Under the pieces are notes generated by a model. That model ran no database searches, was not told where the DNA came from, and was given only the letters and a program-made list of their open reading frames with translations. A program made the position numbers and the translations under genes. A DNA stretch of 64,000 nt from a bacterium (GTDB lineage Bacteria > Krumholzibacteriota > Krumholzibacteriia > LZORAL124-64-63). The DNA is taken from contig JAAEQC010000033.1 of the NCBI GenBank assembly GCA_024231905.1, forward strand, positions 124,001-188,000, in the 5' to 3' direction. Every line of letters begins with the position of its first letter. Within the stretch, counting starts at the first letter, position 1. This document shows positions 53,648-62,442 of this stretch, in pieces.

Positions 53648-55507
53648 TCAGCGTCCTTCCGCCACGGCAACGGTCAGGGAGTCGATCTGCCAGCCGCACC
53701 GCAGCATGGAGTCGCCGAAGTACGGGTTGGCGGTCTCGGTGACGAGCTGGAGCCAGTCGGCGCCCTGGTCGTCGAAGGCCATGGGGCAGTGGAACCGGCG
53801 AACGGTCGTCCAGGCGACGCCAAAGCGGTCCAGGGTCGTCCACAGGTGGACGGTGAGATCCTGCAGGGCGGTCCGTCGTGCGACGATCCCTTCGGCTGAC
53901 TCGAAGGCGTCCGCGGCCGGACGGAGGTTCTCCAGATCGGCCATCCAGGCGTCGTGGGCCCCGCCGGCCAGGAGCATCATGTCCACTTGGCCGAGAGCCG
54001 CAGCCAGGTGGGCGGCCGCGCCGGCCGCCGCTCCGTCGTCGTCGGCTGCCAGCGCGCGCTGGGCCCCCAGGTATGAGGCCAGGACGGCATCGAGTTGTTC
54101 ACGGAAGGCGATGGGGGCGGCGAATACCTCGACGGGGTTCCCGTGGGCCTCGTGACCGCCGCCCGCCGGGGCCGCCGGCGCGCCATGATCGTGTCCGGGC
54201 GTGGGACCACCACCCTCGGGATTCATCATGCTGGGGCGGGCCTGGATCTGCAGGGCACTGTCGATCTTGAAGTTCCCGTTGACGACTACCAGTTCGCCCT
54301 CGGCCAGACCCGCGGCCACCACATAGTGGTCGCCCACACGGGGACCCAGGTCCACGACCCGGCCTTCGAAAGTCGGTTTCTCCCGGCCGGGCAGGCGGAC
54401 GTAGATCACGGCCCGCTTGCCAGTGATCAATGGAGCCGAGGCGGGAATGACCAGGGCATCCGAAGAATCCGGAGCACCGAAGGCGGCGTCCACCACCGCG
54501 GTGGCGAACATGCCCGGCTTGAGCCGTCCGTCGGTGTTGTCCGCTTCGAGACGGACTCGGACCGTGCGCTTGCGCGGGTCCAGTAGCGGATCGATGAAGA
54601 CCACTTCTCCGGCGAAGTTCTCGCCCGGTACGGCGGCCACGGTGAACACCACCGTCTGCCCCACCCCCAGCCAGGCCAGATCCGACTCGTAGGCCTCCAG
54701 CTCGACCCACACGCCCGAGAGGTCGGCCACGGTGTAGAGAGGCGTTCCCGTTTCCACGTACATGCCCTCGACGGCGTTCTTGTGGACGACGATCCCGCCC
54801 TGGGGCGATGGAATATCGACGTGGTCGGCGGCCTCGCCTCGTGCCTCGAGAGCCCGGATCCAGTCCTCGTCCATTCCCCACAGGCGCAGGCGGCGGCGCG
54901 CCGACTCGACCGTGGCCCGGGAGCTGTCCCGTACCAGGGCGCTGGAACTGCGGGCTACGTCCCGGTCGGCGGCCAAGGCGTTGAGCAGCTCGGTCTGGGC
55001 GGCGAACAGCGCCGGACTGTAGAGCGACACCAGGCGCTCTCCGCGCGCGACGGTCGCGCCGGTGAAGTCCACGAAGAGTTCGTCTATGCGGCCCGGTACC
55101 CGGGCAGCGATGGTGCGGGTGCGCGTCTCGTCACCGGCGACTGTGCCCATGAGGCGCACTTTCGCCGCGACGCTCCGCCGGCTCGCCGGTTCCGTCAGGA
55201 TCTCGGCCAGGGCGGCCGCCCGTTCGGACATGACCAGGGTCGTGGGCCCCTCCTCGTCACCGTCGTCGGCCTCCAGCGGGATCAGGTCCATGAAGCAGAT
55301 GGGGCACTGGCCGAACCCGGGCAGTTGGATCTGCGGGTGCATGGAGCAGGTCCAGACCGAGGGCTCCGCAGCGTGCCCGGCACGGTCGCCGCCGGCGATC
55401 GCCGCACCTCCGGTGTCCGCATCGTCGCCGAGAAGGTAGCCGGCTACGAAGACCAGGACGACGGCCGCGACTGGCAAAAGGACGCGCAGTGGATTCCTAT
55501 TTCTCAT
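53648..55507 (-). CDS. cusB: periplasmic adaptor of the metal efflux pump (CusB family) with metal-binding domains
   Basis: 619 residues. N-terminal membrane anchor (about 8-26), a heavy-metal-binding domain WTCSMHPQI with CPICFMDL (about 53-78), then the membrane-fusion core with barrel-sandwich and beta-barrel domains (AARVPGRIDELF, HVDIPSPQGGIVVHK, GTPLYTVADLSGVWV). A His-rich linker (PGHDHGAPAAP) leads to a C-terminal DUF3347-like domain with FHCPMAFDD. These Met/His/Cys features suit copper or silver. The ATG at 55507 overlaps the TolC-type gene by 11 nt. Confidence 0.9.
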   Translation of the reverse strand: MRNRNPLRVLLPVAAVVLVFVAGYLLGDDADTGGAAIAGGDRAGHAAEPSVWTCSMHPQIQLPGFGQCPICFMDLIPLEADDGDEEGPTTLVMSERAAALAEILTEPASRRSVAAKVRLMGTVAGDETRTRTIAARVPGRIDELFVDFTGATVARGERLVSLYSPALFAAQTELLNALAADRDVARSSSALVRDSSRATVESARRRLRLWGMDEDWIRALEARGEAADHVDIPSPQGGIVVHKNAVEGMYVETGTPLYTVADLSGVWVELEAYESDLAWLGVGQTVVFTVAAVPGENFAGEVVFIDPLLDPRKRTVRVRLEADNTDGRLKPGMFATAVVDAAFGAPDSSDALVIPASAPLITGKRAVIYVRLPGREKPTFEGRVVDLGPRVGDHYVVAAGLAEGELVVVNGNFKIDSALQIQARPSMMNPEGGGPTPGHDHGAPAAPAGGGHEAHGNPVEVFAAPIAFREQLDAVLASYLGAQRALAADDDGAAAGAAAHLAAALGQVDMMLLAGGAHDAWMADLENLRPAADAFESAEGIVARRTALQDLTVHLWTTLDRFGVAWTTVRRFHCPMAFDDQGADWLQLVTETANPYFGDSMLRCGWQIDSLTVAVAEGR

Positions 55508-56840
55508 GCCTGTCCTCTTTCCACTCTTCGTGCGGCGCAACGGGCTCCGCAACGATCTCTTCCAGTGTAGCCAAGCTGATCTGCAGGTCGGCCTCGGCAC
55601 GCCACAGGGCCAGTTCGAACTCGAGCAACACGCGCTCGGCATCGACCAGGTCCATGAAAGCAGCCGTACCGGATTCGTAGGCGGCGCGCGCCGCGGCCAG
55701 GGACTGGCGGGCCTTGGGCAGAAGGGTGTCCCGATAGAGGGCGGAGCGGCGGCCCGCGTCCCGGTGCTCGTAGACGGCGCGTTCGAGGCGCGCCTCCAGA
55801 CGTCGCGCCAGGTCCGCCCGTTGGTAACCGGCCGCCCGGAACCGGCCCGCGGCGGCGTCTACCTCAGCTCCGTACCGTCCCTGCCACAGGGGCAGGCTGA
55901 TCCCGAGGGTCGCGAAGGCTGCGTCCTTGCCGCTGTCCGGTGTGCCGGCGTTCCGCGCCGCGCCGACCTGGATGTAGTTCACGCCCAGGTTCAGGTCCGG
56001 GTAACGCCGTTTGCCGGCCAGACTCCCGGCCTTGAGCTGACTGTCCGCCTCGCGCGCGAGCACGGCGAGTTCCGGATTGGCCGCGAGCATGCGTTCCAGC
56101 AGGTCGTCCGGGTCGAGAACCGTCGTGGATCCCTGTCGGGCGACCGGCATCGCCGGCGTCCGGGCCGGTCGGCCGAGGGCGGCGTTCAAGCGCGCGACCA
56201 AAGGCCGGCGCAGGTCCTGCAGACCGAGTAGCCGGTCCTCGAGCCGGGCCATCTCCACCTGGGCCTTGACCACGTCGGCGTAGGCCCCGCCTCCGGTCTC
56301 GTAGCGGGAACGGGCTACGGCCTCTGCCTGCACGAGCAATTCCAGATGACCGGCGGCGGTCGCCAGGCTCCCGTCGAGGTAGGCGATCTCGTGGTAAGCG
56401 GACCGCGTCTCGCGCAGGACCGCCAGGACCGCCGCCTCGGTGCGGGCGGACATACCGGCCGCTCGGTCGGCCACCACGGCCCGCTCCAGGCCGAGGATGC
56501 CGAACCAGGGGATCCGCTGGGTCAGGGAGAAGATCCGTTCCTGGGGCCCCACTCGAGTCTCCACCGGCGCCACGGCCTCGGACCAGGTGAGGCGGGGGTC
56601 GGGCAGCACACCGGCCGCCGCGGTCTGCGCCACCGCTGCCTCTTCATAGGCGCGGGCGGCGGCGAGGGCCTCGTTGTGGACGAAGGCGTAGCCCAGGTAA
56701 TCGTCCAGACCGGGAGCGGCCGGCAACTCCGACACCGGGTGCAATCCGAAGCGCGCGGCCACGGTCTCGTCAGCCGGCGCCGCAGCCACGGTCGCCGGCG
56801 CCGCGAGCAGGATCCCGAAGATGAGCACGGTGGTCTTCAT
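55497..56840 (-). CDS. cusC: TolC-family outer-membrane channel of the metal efflux pump
   Basis: 447 residues. Signal peptide (MKTTVLIFGILLAAPATVAA) and two long-helix repeats of the OEP family: AFVHNEALAAARAYEEAAV (first) and ANPELAVLAREADSQL with LGISLPLWQGRYGAEVDAA (second). It joins CusB and CusA to export metal out of the cell. First gene of the operon. The ATG at 56840 has GGGAG 5 nt upstream, and a sigma-54-type promoter lies 72-87 nt before it. Confidence 0.9.
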   Translation of the reverse strand: MKTTVLIFGILLAAPATVAAAPADETVAARFGLHPVSELPAAPGLDDYLGYAFVHNEALAAARAYEEAAVAQTAAAGVLPDPRLTWSEAVAPVETRVGPQERIFSLTQRIPWFGILGLERAVVADRAAGMSARTEAAVLAVLRETRSAYHEIAYLDGSLATAAGHLELLVQAEAVARSRYETGGGAYADVVKAQVEMARLEDRLLGLQDLRRPLVARLNAALGRPARTPAMPVARQGSTTVLDPDDLLERMLAANPELAVLAREADSQLKAGSLAGKRRYPDLNLGVNYIQVGAARNAGTPDSGKDAAFATLGISLPLWQGRYGAEVDAAAGRFRAAGYQRADLARRLEARLERAVYEHRDAGRRSALYRDTLLPKARQSLAAARAAYESGTAAFMDLVDAERVLLEFELALWRAEADLQISLATLEEIVAEPVAPHEEWKEDRHEK

Positions 56841-56911
56841 GTTGCTCCCGGACTTCATGATGCTCGCAGACATGGCCAAGGTGGAACTATCGCGCTTCCG
56901 GCCAACCGGTA

Positions 56912-56927
56912 TGCAGCTTGCGGGCCA
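56912..56927 (-). promoter_or_regulatory. sigma-54 promoter of the cusCBA operon
   Basis: On the minus strand TGGCCCGCAAGCTGCA matches the -24/-12 consensus TGGCACG-N4-TTGCA at most positions, with the required GG-N10-GC spacing. It points to cusC. The divergent response regulator carries GAFTGA, so it could be the activator. Confidence 0.6.
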
Positions 56928-57056
56928 ATCACCAGAACCGCCCAACACCCTGAAAATCTGGAACTTGCGGCGGATATCCCAGTTTGATTGTAGAATATTC
57001 TTCAACACACTCGAGGATATGGCACAGTAGGTCGTGAACCGGGAGCCGGAGCGAGG

Positions 57057-58154
57057 ATGACGATTTCGACGAGGACGGCCGTCATGGAGAACCTGCGTCG
57101 CTACCGCTGGATCGCCCTCATGGTGATCCTGATCACGGCCCTCCACTACAACACGGCCATGCACATCCACGAGGCCCACGGCATCTACCGGCGTCTCTAC
57201 TACTTCCCCATTATCCTGGCCGGTTTCCGTGGCGGAGCCCGGGGCGGCTTCCTGGCGGCGCTGGCCGTGTGCGCCCTCTACATTCCCCACGCCTTCGGCT
57301 TCATCGGCTTCGACCCGGCCCACGCCGTGGAGAAGATCCTCGAGATGGTGCTCTACGTGGCAGTGGGGCTGCTCACGGGCATCCTGACCGGGCGCATCAA
57401 CCGGGCCCGGGACCGGCAGGCGCACCTGGCCGGCCATCTGCAGGTGGCCCTGGACGAGAAGACCGCCATGGAGGCCGAACTGGTACGCACTGCCCGGCTG
57501 GCGGCGGTGGGCCGCCTGTCGGCGGGTCTGGCCCATGAGATCCGCAACCCCCTGGCGAGCATCAGCGGCTCGGCCGAGGTCCTGAGCGACGACTTCCCCG
57601 CCGACCACCCCAAGGGCCGTCTGCTGCAAGTGCTCCTGGCCGAGACCGGACGCCTGAACGACGTGCTCTCCCGATTCCTGGCCTTCGCCCGCAGCGAGCC
57701 GGGCGAGATCGACGGGTTCGACCTGGCGGCCGAAGCCGCCACCGTCGGCGATCTCCTGGGCGCCCGTGACGACATGCCCCCCGCGACGATCACCCTGCCC
57801 GCGAAACCGCTCCCAGCCGCCCGCGGCAACGCGGAACAGATCCGCCAGGTGCTGCTGAACCTGGCCCTGAACGGGGGCGCAGCTGCCGGCCCGGACGGAT
57901 CGGTACGGCTGGAACTGGGCCTGGACGGTGACCGGGTCCTCTGCCGGGTTTGCGACGACGGTTCCGGATTCACCGACGAGGCGGTCGCGAACTTCGGCAC
58001 ACCTTTCTACTCGACCCGCGAGGGCGGCACCGGCCTGGGCCTGGCCACGAGCCTCCGCATCGTCGAGGACCTGGGCGGCACCCTCACCATCGATACCGCG
58101 GGAAGCGGCGGCTGCGTCGTCCTCGGACTGCCGGCCGCCGGACACACGGACTGA
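57057..58154 (+). CDS. membrane sensor histidine kinase
   Basis: 365 residues. Several N-terminal TM helices (about 17-115, including a HIHEAHGIYRRLYYFPIIL loop), then HisKA with the phospho-accepting His160 in GLAHEIRNPLAS, and an HATPase_c domain with N-box LNLALNGG, DDGSGFTD and GGTGLGLATS. No separate periplasmic sensor domain is present, so sensing is within the membrane or short loops. ATG 57057 after GGAGCGAGG. It precedes the sigma-54 response regulator by 14 nt and is divergent from cusCBA. Confidence 0.9.
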   Translation: MTISTRTAVMENLRRYRWIALMVILITALHYNTAMHIHEAHGIYRRLYYFPIILAGFRGGARGGFLAALAVCALYIPHAFGFIGFDPAHAVEKILEMVLYVAVGLLTGILTGRINRARDRQAHLAGHLQVALDEKTAMEAELVRTARLAAVGRLSAGLAHEIRNPLASISGSAEVLSDDFPADHPKGRLLQVLLAETGRLNDVLSRFLAFARSEPGEIDGFDLAAEAATVGDLLGARDDMPPATITLPAKPLPAARGNAEQIRQVLLNLALNGGAAAGPDGSVRLELGLDGDRVLCRVCDDGSGFTDEAVANFGTPFYSTREGGTGLGLATSLRIVEDLGGTLTIDTAGSGGCVVLGLPAAGHTD

Positions 58155-58168
58155 CCAGGGAGTACGAC

Positions 58169-59545
58169 ATGGCGCGGATTCTGGTGATCGACGACGACCG
58201 CAGCCTGCGGGAGGTCGTGAGCTTCATTCTCGACGAGGCAGGACACGAAGTCCTGGCAGCCGGCGACGGGCACGAGGGCCTGCTGATGCTGGAGCAGGAC
58301 CCCGACCTGGTCGTCACCGACGTGCGCATGCCGGGCCTGGACGGCATGGAGGTGCTGCGGCACATCCGCGACGACGCCACCGGCGTGACACCGCCGGTCA
58401 TCGTGCTGACCGCCCACGGCACGGTCGAACAGGCGGTGGAAGCCATGCAACTGGGTGCCTTCACCTACCTGCTGAAGCCCTTCGCCCGGGACGAGTTGCG
58501 CCTCACGGTGGAACAGGCCCTCCGCACCCGCACCCTCGAGGTGGACAACGCCCGGCTGCGCCGGTTGCTGAAGGAGCGGACCCGGGAGCACGGCATCGTC
58601 CACGCGTCGACCGCCATGACGAACCTGCTGGCGGACGTGCGCCGAACCGCGCCGGCCGACGCCAGCGTCCTGATCACCGGCGAAAGCGGCACCGGCAAGG
58701 AACTCGTGGCCAGGGCCTGCCACGACCTCTCGGCGCGCTGGGACAAGCCCTTCATGGTGGTCAACTGCGGGGCCATACCCGGGGAACTCATGGAGTCGGA
58801 GCTCTTCGGTCACCGCAAGGGAGCCTTCACCGGCGCCGGCGCCGACGCCTTGGGCCGGGTGCGGGCAGCCGAGGGCGGAACGCTCTTCCTGGACGAGGTC
58901 GCCGAGTTGCCCCTGGCCCTCCAGCCCAAGCTGCTACGGGCCCTGGAGTCCCGACAGGTGGATCCCGTGGGCAGCACCGAACCGGTGACCGTGGACTTCC
59001 GACTCGTCTGCGCTACCCACCGCGACCTGGAGACCGAAGTGGCGGCGGGCCGCTTCCGGGAGGATCTCTTCTTTCGTATCAACGTGCTGCAGTTGCGCCT
59101 GCCCGCCCTGCGGGACCGGCCCGCTGATATCCCGGTCCTCTGGGAACATTTCACGCGCCTCCACGGCGGCGGCCACCTGGAATCGTCGCCGGAACTCCTG
59201 GCGGCCCTGCAGGAGCGTCCCTGGCGGGGCAACGTCCGTGAACTGAAGAATCTCAACCAGCGCCTGGTCCTCATGACCGACGGCGACCGCCTGGAGCCGT
59301 CCCACCTGGTGCAACACGCCCCGGCCGGGCCGCCTGCCCCCGGAGGGCCGGAAAACACCGGCGGCTCCCCGGGCCTCCCCCTCGGCGCCTTCCCCGAGGA
59401 GGGGTTCTCCCTGGTGGACCTGGAAAGGGAGGTCATCCGCCGGGCCCTGGCCCGTCACGACGGCAACCGCACTCGCGCCGCTGCCTACCTGGGGGTGCCC
59501 CGCCACATCCTCGTCTACCGCATCGGCAAATACGGGCTGGATTGA
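58169..59545 (+). CDS. NtrC/ZraR-type sigma-54 response regulator
   Basis: 458 residues. Receiver domain (1-120) with acceptor Asp51 in VVTDVRMPG and Lys103 in LLKPF. The AAA+ domain (about 142-370) has Walker A GESGTGKE (171-178), the sigma-54 contact motif GAFTGA (218-223) and Walker B GGTLFLDEV. A Fis-type DNA-binding helix-turn-helix is at the C-terminus (NRTRAAAYLGVPRHILVYR). All elements for sigma-54 activation are intact. CAGGGAG precedes the ATG. Its likely targets include the divergent cusCBA promoter. Confidence 0.94.
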   Translation: MARILVIDDDRSLREVVSFILDEAGHEVLAAGDGHEGLLMLEQDPDLVVTDVRMPGLDGMEVLRHIRDDATGVTPPVIVLTAHGTVEQAVEAMQLGAFTYLLKPFARDELRLTVEQALRTRTLEVDNARLRRLLKERTREHGIVHASTAMTNLLADVRRTAPADASVLITGESGTGKELVARACHDLSARWDKPFMVVNCGAIPGELMESELFGHRKGAFTGAGADALGRVRAAEGGTLFLDEVAELPLALQPKLLRALESRQVDPVGSTEPVTVDFRLVCATHRDLETEVAAGRFREDLFFRINVLQLRLPALRDRPADIPVLWEHFTRLHGGGHLESSPELLAALQERPWRGNVRELKNLNQRLVLMTDGDRLEPSHLVQHAPAGPPAPGGPENTGGSPGLPLGAFPEEGFSLVDLEREVIRRALARHDGNRTRAAAYLGVPRHILVYRIGKYGLD

Positions 59546-59660
59546 GCGGTCCGGCCGCAAGTGGATTGGCTACGATTGCTCCTTGGCGGGAACGCCGTTT
59601 GGCCCTATTCTCCGGACGAGCCGATAGGCAAGGACGCCGCGGCATGCCCGGAGCGCAACC

Positions 59661-60590
59661 ATGGCCCACAGCGAATCCCGCCTGGTGATCTACGCCGCCC
59701 TGGCGGGCAACTTCCTCATTGCAGTGACCAAATTCGTGGCCGCCGGTATGACCGGCAGCAGCGCCATGCTCAGCGAGGGCGTCCACTCCCTCGTCGACAC
59801 GGGCAACCAGGGCTTACTGCTGCTGGGCCTGAAGCGCGCCCAGCGTCCCGCGGATCCGGACCACCCCTTCGGCCACGGCAAGGAGGTGTACTTCTGGTCC
59901 TTCCTGGTGGCGATCCTCATCTTCGCCGTGGGCGCCGGCGTCTCCATTGTCGAAGGCATCCGGCATGTGCTGCATCCGCGCCACCTGGAAAACGTGGGCA
60001 TCAACTACTTGGTCCTGGGCCTGAGTTTCGTCTTCGAGGGCGCGGCCTGGTTCATGGCCCTCAAGGTCTTCCGGCGCGCCAAGGGGCGCCTGGGCTACTT
60101 CCAGGCCGTCCGCCGCTCCAAGGATCCCACCACCTTCGTGGTCCTCTTCGAGGATTCGGCGGCCATGCTGGGAATCATTGTCGCCGCCGCGGGTATCGGC
60201 CTCGGTCAGCTCACGGGCTGGCACTGGATGGACGGCGCCGCGTCGGTGGTCATCGGCCTCATCCTCGCGGTGACCGCCTGGCTGCTGGCCGTGGAAACCA
60301 AGGACCTGCTCATCGGCGAGAGTGCCGCCCCCGAAGTGGTGGCGGCTATCCGCGAGACCGTGGGCGCACGGGCGGAGGTCGTGGCCGTCCACGAGGTGCT
60401 CACCCTGCACATGGGACCGGAATTCGTGCTCGTGAACCTGAGTCTCGACTTCGACGACGACCTGGACGCCGCCGCGGTGGAATCCGCAACCGCGGCCATG
60501 GTGGCGGATATCAAGCGGTCCCAACCCCTGGTCAAGCGCGTGTTCATCAAGGCGACCGAGAACCCACCGGCCGGGAGCGACACCCTGTGA
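59661..60590 (+). CDS. cation diffusion facilitator (CDF) transporter
   Basis: 309 residues with six TM helices and a C-terminal cytoplasmic ferredoxin-like domain. Metal-site motifs are in TM2 (SEGVHSLVDTGNQ, His and Asp) and TM5 (FEDSAAMLG), with DHPFGHGK between TM2 and TM3. It exports divalent cations such as Zn2+ against protons; the SLC30A9-like pattern makes the metal uncertain. The ATG at 59661 has GGAG upstream. Its stop overlaps the amidase start (GTGA). It adds to the metal-efflux theme of the cusCBA region. Confidence 0.9.
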   Translation: MAHSESRLVIYAALAGNFLIAVTKFVAAGMTGSSAMLSEGVHSLVDTGNQGLLLLGLKRAQRPADPDHPFGHGKEVYFWSFLVAILIFAVGAGVSIVEGIRHVLHPRHLENVGINYLVLGLSFVFEGAAWFMALKVFRRAKGRLGYFQAVRRSKDPTTFVVLFEDSAAMLGIIVAAAGIGLGQLTGWHWMDGAASVVIGLILAVTAWLLAVETKDLLIGESAAPEVVAAIRETVGARAEVVAVHEVLTLHMGPEFVLVNLSLDFDDDLDAAAVESATAAMVADIKRSQPLVKRVFIKATENPPAGSDTL

Positions 60591-62362
60591 ACGGACTGCA
60601 TCGTCATGCCCGGTTGGTGCTCCTGGTCTGGCTGCTCACGACTCTGCCCGCGTGGGCCCAGGAGTGGCGGATCCACAAGGTGGCCCGGGGCGAGAACCTG
60701 ACGCTCATCGCCAACCGCTACGGGGTGGAGCTCGACGACCTGCGCGCCTGGAACGACCTACGCAGCGACGAACTGGCCATCGGCCAGGACCTGCGCATCC
60801 CCGAGGAGAACCAGGAGTGGTACGTGGTCAAGCGGGGCGACACCCTGCTGGAGATCGCCCTGGCCCATGACATCACCCTCGATCTGCTCCGGCGCCTGAA
60901 CGATCTACGCCGCGACGACATCCACGTGGGCCAGCGCCTGCGCCTGCGCCCGGCCCCCAGCGACGAGCCCGTGCACGTGGTGCGCCGGGGCGACACCCTC
61001 CACTCCGTCTCCCGGCGCCACGACCTGTCCGTGGCCGACCTGAAGCGCATCAACGACCTGGCCGGCGACCGCATCTACGTGGGCCAGCAGCTGCGCCTGC
61101 GCGAGGTGGACCGCACGATCCACGTGGTCGAACGGGGCGACGCCCTGGGCGAAGTGGCCAAGGCCTACGGACTGACCGTGGCGGAGCTGAAGGCCCTCAA
61201 CGGCCTCGAGAGCAACGTCATCCACCCGGGGCAGGAGCTGCGGTTGCGCGCGAACGGCGAGGTCCAGCTGGCCACCTACCAGGTGCGCCGGGGCGACAAC
61301 CTCACGGAAATTGCCCGCCTGCACCAGATGAGCTTGCGGGAACTGCGCGACCTGAACGGCATCCGGGGCTCGGTCATCCACCCGGGCCAGGCGCTGACCG
61401 TGCGCCCCCGCCTGGGCACCGCGGCCGAGAACGGCGACTTCGACTGGAAGGATCTGGCCGTCACCGTCCCCGGTGTCCGACGCTTCGACACGGCCAACGG
61501 TCCCTACTACTGGTCCCAGCCCCGGGCCACGGCCCAGCCCGGCTCGAATTACAAGGAAGAGCAGGACATCTCCCCGCGGCTGGCCTACCGCAACGCCCGC
61601 ACCCTGTGGCGAAGCTTCACCGAACGGGTGGACCTCCAGCCCCGCCTGGGCCACGAACTCGCCGGTTGGCATTTCGTGCTGGACCCGGGCCACGGGGGCA
61701 TCGACCCGGGCGCCATCGTCATGGCCGAGGACGCGGCCGGCAAGAAGTACTGGGTGGTGGAGGACGAGTACGCCTACGACCTGGCCCTGCGCACGGCCGC
61801 CCTCCTGATACTCCACGGGGCCGAGGTCACCCTCACGACCCTCAGCTCCACCCACCTGCTGCGCGGCAACGAACCGGTGGGCCACACCTTCGTCCACGAA
61901 CGCGACGAGGTCTTCAACGACGAGGCCTGGAACCGCAGCAACCGTCCTAGCGACTGGCCCAAGGGCGGCCAGGCCTACCTGAACGAGCGCATCACCGTGG
62001 CCAAACGGGCCTTCCAGGGCGTGCCGGCCAACCGCCAGGTCTTCCTCAGCTTCCACGCGGACAACGTGCGCTCCCTGGGCAACGTGGTCACCCTGTTCTA
62101 CTACCAGAGAGGGAACAGCACCGACAGCGTTTCCCGGGACTTCGCCCGCAAGCTCCTGCCGGGCATGGGTGCCGGCGCCCGCATCGCGGGTAAGAGCCTG
62201 GGCGTGCTGCGCCACAACCCCACCCGCTACAAGCTCCTGGTGGAGATGCGCAACCTGGCCTACGAAGATCACATCTGGGCCGTGCGCTACTCGGAACTGC
62301 GCCAACGCGACGCCGAGAAGATCGTGCGGGCGCTCATCGACGTGGTCGGCAACGGCGTCTGA
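60587..62362 (+). CDS. five-LysM N-acetylmuramoyl-L-alanine amidase
   Basis: 591 residues from a GTG start overlapping the CDF stop (GTGA, GGGAG upstream). Signal peptide, then five LysM domains (about 22-280; each begins like VVRRGDTL and ends like IHPGQELRLR), which bind peptidoglycan. The C-terminal Amidase_3 domain has the zinc residues in LDPGHGGIDPGA, EDEYAYDLALR and FLSFHADN. It cleaves the bond between muramic acid and the stem peptide, probably in cell separation. The arrangement recalls AmiC-like enzymes with LysM instead of AMIN domains. Confidence 0.93.
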   Translation: MNGLHRHARLVLLVWLLTTLPAWAQEWRIHKVARGENLTLIANRYGVELDDLRAWNDLRSDELAIGQDLRIPEENQEWYVVKRGDTLLEIALAHDITLDLLRRLNDLRRDDIHVGQRLRLRPAPSDEPVHVVRRGDTLHSVSRRHDLSVADLKRINDLAGDRIYVGQQLRLREVDRTIHVVERGDALGEVAKAYGLTVAELKALNGLESNVIHPGQELRLRANGEVQLATYQVRRGDNLTEIARLHQMSLRELRDLNGIRGSVIHPGQALTVRPRLGTAAENGDFDWKDLAVTVPGVRRFDTANGPYYWSQPRATAQPGSNYKEEQDISPRLAYRNARTLWRSFTERVDLQPRLGHELAGWHFVLDPGHGGIDPGAIVMAEDAAGKKYWVVEDEYAYDLALRTAALLILHGAEVTLTTLSSTHLLRGNEPVGHTFVHERDEVFNDEAWNRSNRPSDWPKGGQAYLNERITVAKRAFQGVPANRQVFLSFHADNVRSLGNVVTLFYYQRGNSTDSVSRDFARKLLPGMGAGARIAGKSLGVLRHNPTRYKLLVEMRNLAYEDHIWAVRYSELRQRDAEKIVRALIDVVGNGV

Positions 62363-62442
62363 TTTTCGATCACGACACTGGCCGAACCCCGCCGGGGCCG
62401 CTATGCTCCCGGGACGCCTCTTCCCTGGCCCCGGGAGGTCCC

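Noticed and set aside
57019-57034. Sigma-54 promoter for the histidine kinase (TGGCAC at 57020)
   Set aside because: The -12 GC is not at the right distance.
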